Made by a program: the position numbers and the translations under genes. The notes beneath the pieces were generated by a model. It had not been told where the DNA came from. It saw nothing but the letters and a program-made list of their open reading frames with translations, and ran no database searches. A stretch of 39,110 bases of DNA. Source: an uncultured Pelagibacteraceae bacterium. Its GTDB lineage: Bacteria > Pseudomonadota > Alphaproteobacteria > Pelagibacterales > Pelagibacteraceae. Within the stretch, counting starts at the first letter, position 1, and every line of letters begins with the position of its first letter. Location of the stretch: the NCBI GenBank assembly GCA_902587435.1, contig CACILF010000008.1:1-39110 (forward strand), read 5' to 3'. This document shows positions 15,442-23,156 of the stretch, in pieces.

Positions 15442-16524
15442 TCACAAAATTTTTAAATATTCTTTGGTTATATTATCCCATTCAAATTTAGTTACATATT
15501 CTTTAGCCTTTTTACCCATTTCTAAATATGAATTATTTTTTAAAATTAAATCTATACTAGAATAAATTTCTTCTAAATTATTACCATTACAAATAATTCC
15601 TGTTTCATTATTTTTTATTGCATCTGATGCACCCCCATCTTTTCCACCAATAGAAGGTATTCCGTATTGAGCAGCTTCTATGTATGCAATACCAAATCCT
15701 TCAACTGAAGTTTTATGTATAATTGATGGCATAACAAAAAGATTTGACTTTGAAACTAGTGCGTTTTTTAGGTCATGTGAAATATTTTTTAAAAAAATTA
15801 CTTGTTCATTTAATTCTAGCTCATTTGTAAGTTTCTTTATATTTTCTTCTTCTTCTCCATAACCAATACAAGTATAGATAATATTTGGATATATTTGCTT
15901 GAGATTTCTTAATGCCATTATTACTTTTTCATGATTTTTTCTCTTATCAAATCTTGAAACTGTAATTAATCTAGGATTTTTATTTTTTAACAAATTTTCT
16001 GCTTCTTTAATTGATGATTTGTCTATTTCTTTAGGAGGAAATACACCTGGATTAATTACAACTATTTTATTTTCATCTATTCCAATCTCTACTGCAAGAT
16101 TTTTTGTATATTCAGAATTTGCAATAACCTGATCAATATTACTAAAAGCTTTTAAAATTCTTCTATTAGCAAACGATCCTTTTTTATGATTAATTTCTTT
16201 TGAGTGAATTAAACAAATCTTTTTCTTTGTTGTTTTAATTAATTCTAAACTTTTCCAGTGATCTGCAATAACACAATTAACATTTTTATTTTTCTTGATA
16301 AATTCATTTACCAGATATGATTTTCGATATTTTCTTAAAATTTTTATTCCTGCAACTCTATCAATAGAAAAAGATACTTTTTGATCATGTTCTTTATATT
16401 GTTCATGAAAATCTGCGAATACTTTTACTAAATTATATTTTGCCAAAGAACAGGTTAGTCCCCACATTAAGTTTTGCATTCCACCAACCTCTGGAGGAAA
16501 AGATCTGGTAACTACTATATACAT
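15442..16524 (-). CDS. glycosyltransferase family 4
   Basis: 360 residues, GT-B fold. The N-terminus VVTRSFPPEVGGMQNLMWGL has the glycine-rich acceptor loop. VIANSEYTKNLAVEIGI, VINPGVFPP, ITVSRFDKRKNHEKVI and the E-x7-E motif in EGFGIAYIEAAQYGIPSIGG are the donor-binding blocks of GT4 retaining enzymes such as mannosyl- or galactosyltransferases. It starts with a TAATG overlap (1 nt) on the thioredoxin-like gene, so the two are probably translated from one message although their functions seem unrelated. Sugar specificity unknown. Confidence 0.88.
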   Translation of the reverse strand: MYIVVTRSFPPEVGGMQNLMWGLTCSLAKYNLVKVFADFHEQYKEHDQKVSFSIDRVAGIKILRKYRKSYLVNEFIKKNKNVNCVIADHWKSLELIKTTKKKICLIHSKEINHKKGSFANRRILKAFSNIDQVIANSEYTKNLAVEIGIDENKIVVINPGVFPPKEIDKSSIKEAENLLKNKNPRLITVSRFDKRKNHEKVIMALRNLKQIYPNIIYTCIGYGEEEENIKKLTNELELNEQVIFLKNISHDLKNALVSKSNLFVMPSIIHKTSVEGFGIAYIEAAQYGIPSIGGKDGGASDAIKNNETGIICNGNNLEEIYSSIDLILKNNSYLEMGKKAKEYVTKFEWDNITKEYLKIL

Positions 16525-17081
16525 TAATTATTTAACCACTTAATATTACAACCCATACTTGGAATTTGGCTTTCTGGTCCTTTTCCTGTTTCAGAAATTT
16601 GTTTCATTGCTTTATATAAATCACTTTCTCCACTTCTTACAGGTTTCAATTCTTTTAATTCTCTAATTCTTCCTCTGTATTGTAATTCTAAATCTTTGTT
16701 GTAACCAAAAAAATCAGGAGTACATACAGCGTCATATTTTTTTGCAATCTCTTGGGTTTCGTCAATCATATATGGAAATTTAAATTTATTTTCTTTTGAA
16801 AATTCAATCATGTTTTCAAATGAGTCTTCTGGATAATTTTTTACATCATTAGAGCAAATCGCCACTGATTTTATCCCAAAATCAGCTAATTTATTTGTAT
16901 CCTCAACAATATCCTCAATAACTGCCTTTACGTAAGGACAATGATTGCAAATAAACATTATCAAAGTTCCCTTATCTCCCTTGATATCATTTAGTGATAT
17001 AATTTTATTATCAGTAGATTTTAATTGGAAAGTTTCAGCTTTTTTTCCGAAATCACATATTGGAGTTTTTGTAAGCGACAT
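16524..17081 (-). CDS. thioredoxin-fold peroxiredoxin-like protein (NHCPYVKA family)
   Basis: 185 residues. FICNHCPYVKAVIEDI (about 43-58) carries a C-x-x-C pair in the position of the redox-active site of AhpC/TSA-like proteins, followed by VAICSNDVKNYPEDSFENM and the cis-proline region VCTPDFFGYN. The family is widespread and annotated as thioredoxin family or thiol-disulfide oxidoreductase; its partner is not established. No signal peptide, so it should act in the cytoplasm. Divergent from the gamma-carbonic-anhydrase-like gene, with only 19 bases between the two ATGs. Confidence 0.82.
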   Translation of the reverse strand: MSLTKTPICDFGKKAETFQLKSTDNKIISLNDIKGDKGTLIMFICNHCPYVKAVIEDIVEDTNKLADFGIKSVAICSNDVKNYPEDSFENMIEFSKENKFKFPYMIDETQEIAKKYDAVCTPDFFGYNKDLELQYRGRIRELKELKPVRSGESDLYKAMKQISETGKGPESQIPSMGCNIKWLNN

Positions 17082-17100
17082 GTTAAGTATTATATAAGAT

Positions 17101-17613
17101 ATGTTTTACGATTTGGAAAATAAAAAACCAAAAAATTCTGGCGAAAATTGGGTCGCACCTAATGCTGTTATTATTGGAGATGTAACATTAGAAAAAAACT
17201 CAAGTATTTGGTTTAATGCAACTCTTAGAGGAGATATAGAAAATATTCACATAGGTGAGGGATCTAATATTCAAGATGGAAGTGTTTTACATACCGATCC
17301 AGGTTGTCCTTTAAAAGTTGGAAAGAATGTAACGGTTGGTCATCTTGTTATGCTTCACGGATGTACGATAGGAGATAACAGTTTAATTGGAATCGGCGCT
17401 GTGATTCTTAATAATGCAAAAATTGGAAAAAATTGCATTATAGGAGCAAAAGCTCTTATTACTGAAAATAAAGTAATACCAGACAATTCACTTGTAATTG
17501 GCTCTCCTGGTAAAGTTATTAGAGAGGTAACCGAAGAAGAAAAAAAGGATATAGCAGAAAACACTAAGCATTATCAAGATAACTGGAAAAAATATTCCAA
17601 ATCAATTTTTTAG
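17101..17613 (+). CDS. gamma-carbonic anhydrase-like hexapeptide-repeat protein (YrdA/PaaY family)
   Basis: 170 residues of left-handed beta-helix. Repeats run from about residue 22 to 140. SIWFNATLRGDIENIHIGEG, NIQDGSVLHTD and VGHLVMLHGCTIGD supply the three histidine ligands (one in LHTD, two in GHxxxLHG) of the gamma-class metal site. Some members are carbonic anhydrases, others (CaiE, PaaY) act on CoA thioesters or have unknown roles. Nearly leaderless if transcribed from the 19-nt divergent gap. Convergent with the small 67-residue gene, 6 nt apart. Confidence 0.88.
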   Translation: MFYDLENKKPKNSGENWVAPNAVIIGDVTLEKNSSIWFNATLRGDIENIHIGEGSNIQDGSVLHTDPGCPLKVGKNVTVGHLVMLHGCTIGDNSLIGIGAVILNNAKIGKNCIIGAKALITENKVIPDNSLVIGSPGKVIREVTEEEKKDIAENTKHYQDNWKKYSKSIF

Positions 17614-17619
17614 TTGAGT

Positions 17620-17823
17620 TTAATTAAAGAGCAAGCCATCAATTGAATAAATAATTAGCCCTAAAATTATTATAAAAAAAATTACAAAGGCAATCTGTTC
17701 CAGCGACTTCTTTTTAAGTTTGGTTTTGCCCTGTTTGTATTGTCTTATTTGGATTATGCCAAATCTCATAGCAAACATTCCTAAAATTATTAAAGATAAA
17801 TAAAAAATAAATTTTATAAACAT
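17620..17823 (-). CDS. small two-helix membrane protein of unknown function
   Basis: 67 residues with helices at about 4-24 and 43-61, linked by a strongly basic loop (QIRQYKQGKTKLKKKS) that should face the cytoplasm. It starts 3 nt after the stop of the PNPOx-like gene and fills the space to the convergent hexapeptide gene, which supports a real gene in a genome with no spare DNA. No family recognised; its size and topology are reminiscent of HIG1-type proteins, but the diagnostic motif is not seen. Confidence 0.6.
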   Translation of the reverse strand: MFIKFIFYLSLIILGMFAMRFGIIQIRQYKQGKTKLKKKSLEQIAFVIFFIIILGLIIYSIDGLLFN

Positions 17824-17826
17824 TAT

Positions 17827-18426
17827 CTAAGGAACTAGCCAATATTCTTTATTATTATCAACTTCAAATCTAGCTCTACGATGACCTTTGGCGGCTAAAT
17901 AAAGCCATTCAATAGTTTTTATTTTACATTGAATTACAGTAAAATTTTTATAACCTTCTTCACTTTGCTCCATAGTAAATTCAAAATTGTCTAACTCAGG
18001 TTTTAAACCAGATGTTGGTTTAGGAGATTCTGTTCCAGGGCCATTTTCAACTAAATAGCATTTTCTACTTATATGTCCTGTTTTTGACCAAGATTCTTTT
18101 GTTATTTCATTTTTATGATTAATATTACATTCAACTTTCAGTCTAACCTGGATTTTTTCTTCTTTGTCATAGAAAAGCATAGAAGCATTTTTATTGCTTT
18201 TTAATTTAGCAATTTTATCAGATCTAATATCGCTATGAAATTGAACTAGATTATTTGATTGATCAGATTTTCTAAGAACAACAATTCTTCCATCAAAATC
18301 TTTTTGCTCTCCACAAATAAAAACTGGAATTCTAAACTGAGAACTTCTATTAGTCACTGCATCATCTAGCATAGACCAAATTTTCTTTTTTATTTCTTTG
18401 AAATCTTCGTAGTATGCTAGTTGCAT
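17827..18426 (-). CDS. pyridoxamine 5'-phosphate oxidase family protein (FMN-binding split barrel)
   Basis: 199 residues. FRIPVFICGEQKDFDGRIVV, LVQFHSDIRSDKIAKLKSNK, ASMLFYDKEEKIQVRLKVEC and the C-terminal KTIEWLYLAAKGHRRARFEV fit the PNPOx-like split-barrel family, including the FMN-phosphate-binding strand and a W-L-x-L-x-x-x-x-H-x-R-A-x-F end. It is distinct from true PdxH, so it may use another substrate (haem, F420 or an unknown oxidoreductase reaction). It lies 6 nt downstream of the beta-hydroxyacid dehydrogenase gene on the same strand. Confidence 0.8.
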   Translation of the reverse strand: MQLAYYEDFKEIKKKIWSMLDDAVTNRSSQFRIPVFICGEQKDFDGRIVVLRKSDQSNNLVQFHSDIRSDKIAKLKSNKNASMLFYDKEEKIQVRLKVECNINHKNEITKESWSKTGHISRKCYLVENGPGTESPKPTSGLKPELDNFEFTMEQSEEGYKNFTVIQCKIKTIEWLYLAAKGHRRARFEVDNNKEYWLVP

Positions 18427-18432
18427 ACTTTA

Positions 18433-19302
18433 TTACTTTCTAAATCTTTTGATTAAACTAGATGTGTCCCAACGTTTGCCACCAAGTTCTTGAACTTCAC
18501 CGTAATATTTGTCAATTATCTCAGTTATAGGCAGTAAAGATCCATTATTTTTTGCTTCATCCATTGCAATTTTTAAATCTTTTCTCATCCAATCAACTGC
18601 AAAACCAAAATCAAATTTATCATCAATCATTGTTTTATATCTGTTATCCATTTGCCAAGATTGAGCAGCCCCTTTTGAAATAACTTCGATTACATCTTCC
18701 ATATTTAACCCAGCTTTCATTCCAAAATTAATTCCTTCAGATAATCCTTGTACTAAGCCAGCAATACAAATTTGATTAACCATTTTCGCTAACTGGCCAC
18801 TTCCAGCTTTTCCTAGTAGTTTCATTTTTTTACTGTAGCAATCAATTTTATCTTTTGCTTTATCAAAGTCAGCTTGATCACCACCGATCATAACTGTTAG
18901 TGCACCATTTTCGGCACCAGCTTGACCACCAGATACTGGAGCGTCTAAAGAACCGAAACCATTTTTTTTTGAGTATTCATAAATTTCTCTTGCTATAGTT
19001 GCTGAAGCAGTGGTGTTATCAATATATACAGATCCTCTTTGAATTGTTTTAAAAGCACCATGTTCACCAAAAGTTACTTCTTTAAGATCATTATCATTTC
19101 CTACACATGTAAAAACATATTCTGCATCCTTAGCAGCTTCCGCAGGTGTTTCTGCAATATTACCTTTATATTCACTCACCCATTTTTCAGCTTTAGATTT
19201 TGTTCTATTAAAAACAGTTACTTTGTGTCCACCTTTTGATATATAACCAGCCATTGGATAACCCATTACACCAAGACCAATGAAAGCAACTTTACAAGTC
19301 AT
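18433..19302 (-). CDS. beta-hydroxyacid dehydrogenase (3-hydroxyisobutyrate dehydrogenase/GarR-like)
   Basis: 289 residues. Rossmann motif VAFIGLGVMGYPMAGYISKG at 5-24, NRTKSKAEKW, the substrate-binding DAPVSGGQAGAENGAL, and the catalytic lysine in GSGQLAKMVNQI are all present, with a C-terminal helical dimerisation domain. Members reduce tartronate semialdehyde or oxidise 3-hydroxyisobutyrate and related C3-C4 acids with NAD(P). The start cannot be moved without losing the first beta strand. Its ATG is only 8 nt from the ATG of the divergent MFS gene, which may carry the same or a related organic acid (inference). Confidence 0.88.
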   Translation of the reverse strand: MTCKVAFIGLGVMGYPMAGYISKGGHKVTVFNRTKSKAEKWVSEYKGNIAETPAEAAKDAEYVFTCVGNDNDLKEVTFGEHGAFKTIQRGSVYIDNTTASATIAREIYEYSKKNGFGSLDAPVSGGQAGAENGALTVMIGGDQADFDKAKDKIDCYSKKMKLLGKAGSGQLAKMVNQICIAGLVQGLSEGINFGMKAGLNMEDVIEVISKGAAQSWQMDNRYKTMIDDKFDFGFAVDWMRKDLKIAMDEAKNNGSLLPITEIIDKYYGEVQELGGKRWDTSSLIKRFRK

Positions 19303-19310
19303 AAAAAAAT

Positions 19311-20522
19311 ATGTTTAAAAATTTAAGTTTAAAAGTAGTTATATTTGGTTTTATATTTACATTTTTTTCAAGCTTTGGACAGAGTTTTTTTTTAGGAATT
19401 TTTAATCCTAGTATAAGAAATGAACTATCTATTACCCATGGACAATTTGGCTCAGTTTATGCTTCAGCTACTCTATTAAGTAGTTTTATATTAATTTGGG
19501 TTGGAAAAAAAATTGACGATATAGATATTTCTAAATTTGCTTTTTTTGTTATTTTACTGCTTGCATTATCTAGTTTCTTTTTTTCTAAAATTTCTTCAAT
19601 ACCATTATTATTTATAGCAATCTTATTAATGAGATTTTCTGGCCAAGGAATGATGTCTCATACAGCAACCACTACAATTTCTAGATATTTTACGAAATCT
19701 AGAGGAAAGGCTTTAAGCACTGGATGGTTTGGTTTGTCAGCAGCAGAATTTATTTTACCAGTTTTGATGATTTACCTTTTGACAATTACTGTATGGCAAA
19801 ATATTTGGATTGGAATTTCACTTGTTGTATTAATTTTTTTACCTCTGTCTTCATATTTTTTAGTAAAAAATCTTAATTTTGATTCAAGAGAAAAAGGAGA
19901 TGATAATAGTTTAAATGAAAAAGATTTTAAGCAATGGAAAAGAATTGAAGTTATAAAAGATTATAGGTTCTATATTGTATGCGCAAACATGTTAGCTATG
20001 CCATCAATTGCTACTGGCACATTTGTTTATCAATCTTTTATACTTTCTTCAAAAAATTGGGGCCCATATATAATTGCACAATCATTTATGTCTTATTCTA
20101 TACTTTCAGTTGTAGCATTAATTCTTTCAGGATTTCTAATTGATAAATTTACTAGTAGAAAAATTTTAATTTATATGAATATCCCATTATTTTTTGCTTC
20201 AATGGTTTTATTTTATTTTGATAATCCTTTTTCATCTTTTGTATTTTTTGGATTGATTGGTATTACAAATGGTCTTTGTAATGTTCTTGGCTCTTCTACT
20301 TGGGCTGAAATATATGGAGTAAAATATATTGGTTCTATCAAAGCTCTTACAACAGCATTAATGGTATTTGCTACAGCCTTTGGAACTGCTGTATTTGGCG
20401 TTCTAATAGACAAAGGTTTTTCTATAGAACAAATTTCCCTAGTTTCTGCAGTTTATATTTCTCTCTCAATAATTTCTTTGTTCTTTATAAGAAAAAATTT
20501 AAACCCTATAAAAATCACTTGA
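19311..20522 (+). CDS. MFS transporter
   Basis: 403 residues, about 12 hydrophobic helices in two halves. GQFGSVYASATLLSSFILIW followed by GKKIDDIDIS is the helix 2-3 loop of the major facilitator superfamily; RFSGQGMMSHTATTTISRYF and SRGKALSTGWFG resemble the NarK/OFA or monocarboxylate branches. Substrate not readable. The divergent neighbour, a beta-hydroxyacid dehydrogenase, hints at an organic acid. There is no Shine-Dalgarno sequence and only an A-rich 8-nt stretch between the two start codons, so transcription must begin inside the neighbouring gene or the mRNA is leaderless. Confidence 0.85.
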   Translation: MFKNLSLKVVIFGFIFTFFSSFGQSFFLGIFNPSIRNELSITHGQFGSVYASATLLSSFILIWVGKKIDDIDISKFAFFVILLLALSSFFFSKISSIPLLFIAILLMRFSGQGMMSHTATTTISRYFTKSRGKALSTGWFGLSAAEFILPVLMIYLLTITVWQNIWIGISLVVLIFLPLSSYFLVKNLNFDSREKGDDNSLNEKDFKQWKRIEVIKDYRFYIVCANMLAMPSIATGTFVYQSFILSSKNWGPYIIAQSFMSYSILSVVALILSGFLIDKFTSRKILIYMNIPLFFASMVLFYFDNPFSSFVFFGLIGITNGLCNVLGSSTWAEIYGVKYIGSIKALTTALMVFATAFGTAVFGVLIDKGFSIEQISLVSAVYISLSIISLFFIRKNLNPIKIT

Positions 20523-20553
20523 TTTTAAGATTTACCAAGTATAAATAGCTCGC

Positions 20554-21090
20554 ATGGCAAGAGTAACAGTAGAAGATTGTATTGACAAAGTAGACAGTCC
20601 TTATGAATTAGTATTGGTTGCAAAAGAAAGAGCCACTCAACTTAACTCAGGATTGGAACCTACTTTAGATAGAGACAACGACAAAAATACTGTCGTATCT
20701 CTTCGAGAAATTGCAGAAGAAAATATTAAAGTTAAAGATTTAGTTGAAAGCGCTGTTTACAAACTAAGAAAACATATTGAGCAAGTTGATGACACATCTG
20801 AGGATGATGAAGTAGTGGGCGACGACTTTGAAAATCTTTATAAAGGTGAAATATCAAAGAGTGGTGTTCCAATATTACCTTCAAAAAGAGCAAGAAAAAT
20901 TCCAGAAAAAATTCAAGTATCTAAAGAAGATCTTGCAGAATTAACAAATTCACCAGAAGAAAAATCGATTGAAACCCAGCCAGTTGAAGAGTCAGTAGAT
21001 GAACAATCTGAAGAAGTTTCCTTAGACAATTTAAAAGATGAAGAAGTGGCTAGCGAAGAAAAAAAAGATTCTGAGACTTCAAATAGTTAA
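20554..21090 (+). CDS. rpoZ: RNA polymerase omega subunit with long acidic C-terminal tail
   Basis: 178 residues. The first about 80 are a normal omega subunit: [49 protein letters not shown]. Omega helps beta-prime fold and joins core RNA polymerase. The remainder (about 95 residues) is strongly acidic and low in complexity, rich in Glu, Asp and Ser, with a short basic patch [12 protein letters not shown] near 109-120. Typical omega proteins have 70-130 residues, so the tail is unusually long. The gene is followed by dusA after 26 nt. Confidence 0.9.
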   Translation: MARVTVEDCIDKVDSPYELVLVAKERATQLNSGLEPTLDRDNDKNTVVSLREIAEENIKVKDLVESAVYKLRKHIEQVDDTSEDDEVVGDDFENLYKGEISKSGVPILPSKRARKIPEKIQVSKEDLAELTNSPEEKSIETQPVEESVDEQSEEVSLDNLKDEEVASEEKKDSETSNS

Positions 21091-21116
21091 TTAAATAATA
21101 TAACTTTCTTAATAGT

Positions 21117-22109
21117 ATGAATAGAAAAGTATCAGTTGCACCAATGATGGACTGTACAGATCGTCATGAAAGATATTTTTTACGTTTAATAAGTAAAAAT
21201 GTTCTTTTGTACACTGAGATGATTGTTTCAGAAGCAATTGATAGAGGTGATAAAAAAAAATTATTATCATTTAATATTAATGAAAAACCTTTAGCACTAC
21301 AAGTAGGTGGGTCTTCGCCTAAACTTTTAGCCAATGCATCAAAACTTGGTGAAGAATTTGGATACGATGAAATTAATTTAAATCTTGGTTGTCCAAGTAA
21401 AAAAGTTCAAAAAAATAAATTTGGTGCTTGTTTAATGAAAGAGCCAGATCTTGTGGCCGATTGTTTAAGTAAAATGCAATCTTCAACTAAACTTCCGGTA
21501 ACAATTAAAACTAGAATTGGTTATGATGATCAAGAGGATTATGAAAATTTATATAAATTTATAGATAAATTAAAAAATACCGGAGTTAAAACATTTATCA
21601 TTCATGCCAGAAAAGCAATGCTTGGAAAATTTACACCTAAACAAAATCTTAATATTCCACCGTTAAAATATGATGTCGTTTATAATTTAAAAAAAGATTT
21701 TAAAAACGAAGAAATAATTATAAACGGAGGTATAACATCTACTGACCAAATTAAAAGTCATCTAAACAAAGTCGACGGTGTAATGATTGGTAGATCAGTT
21801 TATCATTCTCCTTATTTTTTATCTGAAATTGAAAAAGAAATTTTTAAAAATAACAACATACCTTCCAGACAGGAGGTTATTGAAAATCTTATTCCATATG
21901 TAAAAGAAGAGACAAAAAAAGGAACAAGACTAAATCAAATTATGAGACACACATTAGGTTTGTTTCATGGTCAAACAGGATCTAGCTTTTGGAAAAGATA
22001 TTTAAGTGAAAATTTATGTGTAAGAGATGCTGAAGTTAAAAAAATAGATCATATTATGGATAAAGTTAAATTAGCTCCTCAAGCACGACTAGAAGGTCAA
22101 ATTGATTAG
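21117..22109 (+). CDS. dusA: tRNA-dihydrouridine synthase A
   Basis: 330 residues, typical DusA. VAPMMDCTDRHERYFLRLIS with the R-H-x-R-Y-F pattern is diagnostic for the A branch; PLALQVGGSSP, EINLNLGCPSKKVQKNKFGA with the catalytic cysteine of GACLM, IKTRIGYDD, FIIHARKA and GVMIGRSVYHSPY follow. It reduces uridines in the tRNA D-loop (U20/U20a) with FMN and NADPH. Its last codons overlap the TTG start of the TauE/SafE gene by 8 nt. Confidence 0.95.
   Translation: MNRKVSVAPMMDCTDRHERYFLRLISKNVLLYTEMIVSEAIDRGDKKKLLSFNINEKPLALQVGGSSPKLLANASKLGEEFGYDEINLNLGCPSKKVQKNKFGACLMKEPDLVADCLSKMQSSTKLPVTIKTRIGYDDQEDYENLYKFIDKLKNTGVKTFIIHARKAMLGKFTPKQNLNIPPLKYDVVYNLKKDFKNEEIIINGGITSTDQIKSHLNKVDGVMIGRSVYHSPYFLSEIEKEIFKNNNIPSRQEVIENLIPYVKEETKKGTRLNQIMRHTLGLFHGQTGSSFWKRYLSENLCVRDAEVKKIDHIMDKVKLAPQARLEGQID
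22091..22096 (+). promoter_or_regulatory. Shine-Dalgarno deciding the TTG start at 22102
   Basis: AGAAGG lies 5 nt before TTG 22102, inside the dusA coding region. The first in-frame ATG (22150) has only T-rich sequence upstream and would remove about 16 residues. The site therefore supports the TTG start. Confidence 0.55.
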
Positions 22110-22935
22110 TTCAATTTTATCAAACGAATATTCTTTTTTTATTATTTTAATGATCCTAACAGCTTTTCCTGTAGGTTTTTTTGCTGGCTTATTTGGAATT
22201 GGAGGTGGGCTAATAACAGTTCCATTTCTATTTTTTATATTTGAAACTTTAAATATAGATAAATCTTATATAATGCACTTAGCAGTAGGTACTTCTTTTT
22301 CTATAATTATACCAACATCATTATCTTCTGTCTTAACTCATAAAAAAAATAATTATGTAGATTTTAATATAATTAAAACTTACATAATATTTGTAATAAT
22401 TGGAGTTTTGGCAGGCACTATTTTTGCTGCGTTAATGCGAACAAAAGGATTAGTTTTATTCTTTTCAGCAGTAGTTTACTTTTTAGGAACTTATTTACTA
22501 TTGAGTTCTAATAAAATCATTAATTCTAAAAAGAAATTTAATCTTTTATCAAGAATAATTGCAGGTTTAGTATCAGGGTTTATTTCTGCATCAATGGGAA
22601 TAGGAGGGGCAATAATGAACGTTCCTGTTCTAAAATATTTTGGTTATCCAATAAAGAAAGCAATTGGAAGTGCTGCCGCAATTGGATTAGTTATTGCAAT
22701 AGTGGGGGCTATTGGTTTTTTAATTTCAGGATCTTTTTTAGATGCTAATTTACCTTTAAGTATTGGATTTATAAATATTCCTGCATTTTTAATATTTATT
22801 CCAATTACTACTTTTATGGCAAGGGTTGGAGCAAATACTGTACATAGAATAGAAAAAACAAAAGTTCAGGCCTTCTTTGGAATATTTTTATATGTTGTCG
22901 GAACTATATTTATTTATAGATATTTAAATTTGTAA
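22102..22935 (+). CDS. TauE/SafE family membrane exporter
   Basis: 277 residues with about eight hydrophobic helices in two repeated halves. Each half starts with the family's glycine-rich motif: GFFAGLFGIGGGLITVPFLF near residue 25 and GFISASMGIGGAIMNVPVLK near 160. The family moves sulfite, sulfonates or other small anions across the inner membrane; the direction and substrate here are unknown. In a SAR11-like cell dependent on reduced sulfur compounds, sulfite export is a reasonable guess. TTG start supported by AGAAGG upstream. The coding end is followed after 8 nt by a GC-rich inverted repeat. Confidence 0.85.
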   Translation: MISSILSNEYSFFIILMILTAFPVGFFAGLFGIGGGLITVPFLFFIFETLNIDKSYIMHLAVGTSFSIIIPTSLSSVLTHKKNNYVDFNIIKTYIIFVIIGVLAGTIFAALMRTKGLVLFFSAVVYFLGTYLLLSSNKIINSKKKFNLLSRIIAGLVSGFISASMGIGGAIMNVPVLKYFGYPIKKAIGSAAAIGLVIAIVGAIGFLISGSFLDANLPLSIGFINIPAFLIFIPITTFMARVGANTVHRIEKTKVQAFFGIFLYVVGTIFIYRYLNL

Positions 22936-23156
22936 AAAAAAAGAGGCGGTTTCAGTCTCCCTCTACCGCCCCTTAATTTGCTTGTATTTGATTCTCTTAT
23001 AAAACTTAAACAATTAATACGTGTATATTATTATTATACAGAGCAAGGGAACTCTATTTTTCGCAACCAATCAATTAATAATTGCATAAAATATTTTTTT
23101 TTATTGCAATTAAGTTATCTTCATAGTGAATTAAATTAATTATAAATGGAGGGAAT
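22936..23156 (+). promoter_or_regulatory. intergenic leader region of the TRAP operon
   Basis: This is the largest non-coding stretch in the window. From left to right it holds the GC-rich hairpin after tauE, an AT-rich part, a small AGAG/CTCT hairpin with loop CAAGGGAA (about 23040-23055), an AT-rich imperfect hairpin with arms TAATTGCA/TGCAATTA (23079-23112), and a strong Shine-Dalgarno GGAGGG (23148-23153), 3 nt before the ATG of dctP. The promoter of dctPQM should lie here, but no clear -10/-35 pair can be fixed in such AT-rich DNA. Confidence 0.5.
22941..22974 (+). terminator. GC-rich inverted repeat after the TauE/SafE gene (probable terminator)
   Basis: GGCGGT (22945-22950) pairs with ACCGCC (22965-22970), extended across one A-C mismatch by AAG/CTT, around a 14-nt loop. 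A second pairing, AGAGG (22942-22946) with CCTCT (22960-22964), is also possible and shares bases with the first. The U-tract after it is weak (TTAATTT). It most likely ends the rpoZ-dusA-tauE transcript; the alternative pairing is described under findings. Confidence 0.55.

Noticed and set aside
22941-22974. preQ1-I riboswitch (AGAGG...CCTCT with following tail)
   Set aside because: The tail after the stem is GC-rich rather than the A-rich segment that the preQ1 fold needs, and the neighbouring genes have no link to queuosine.
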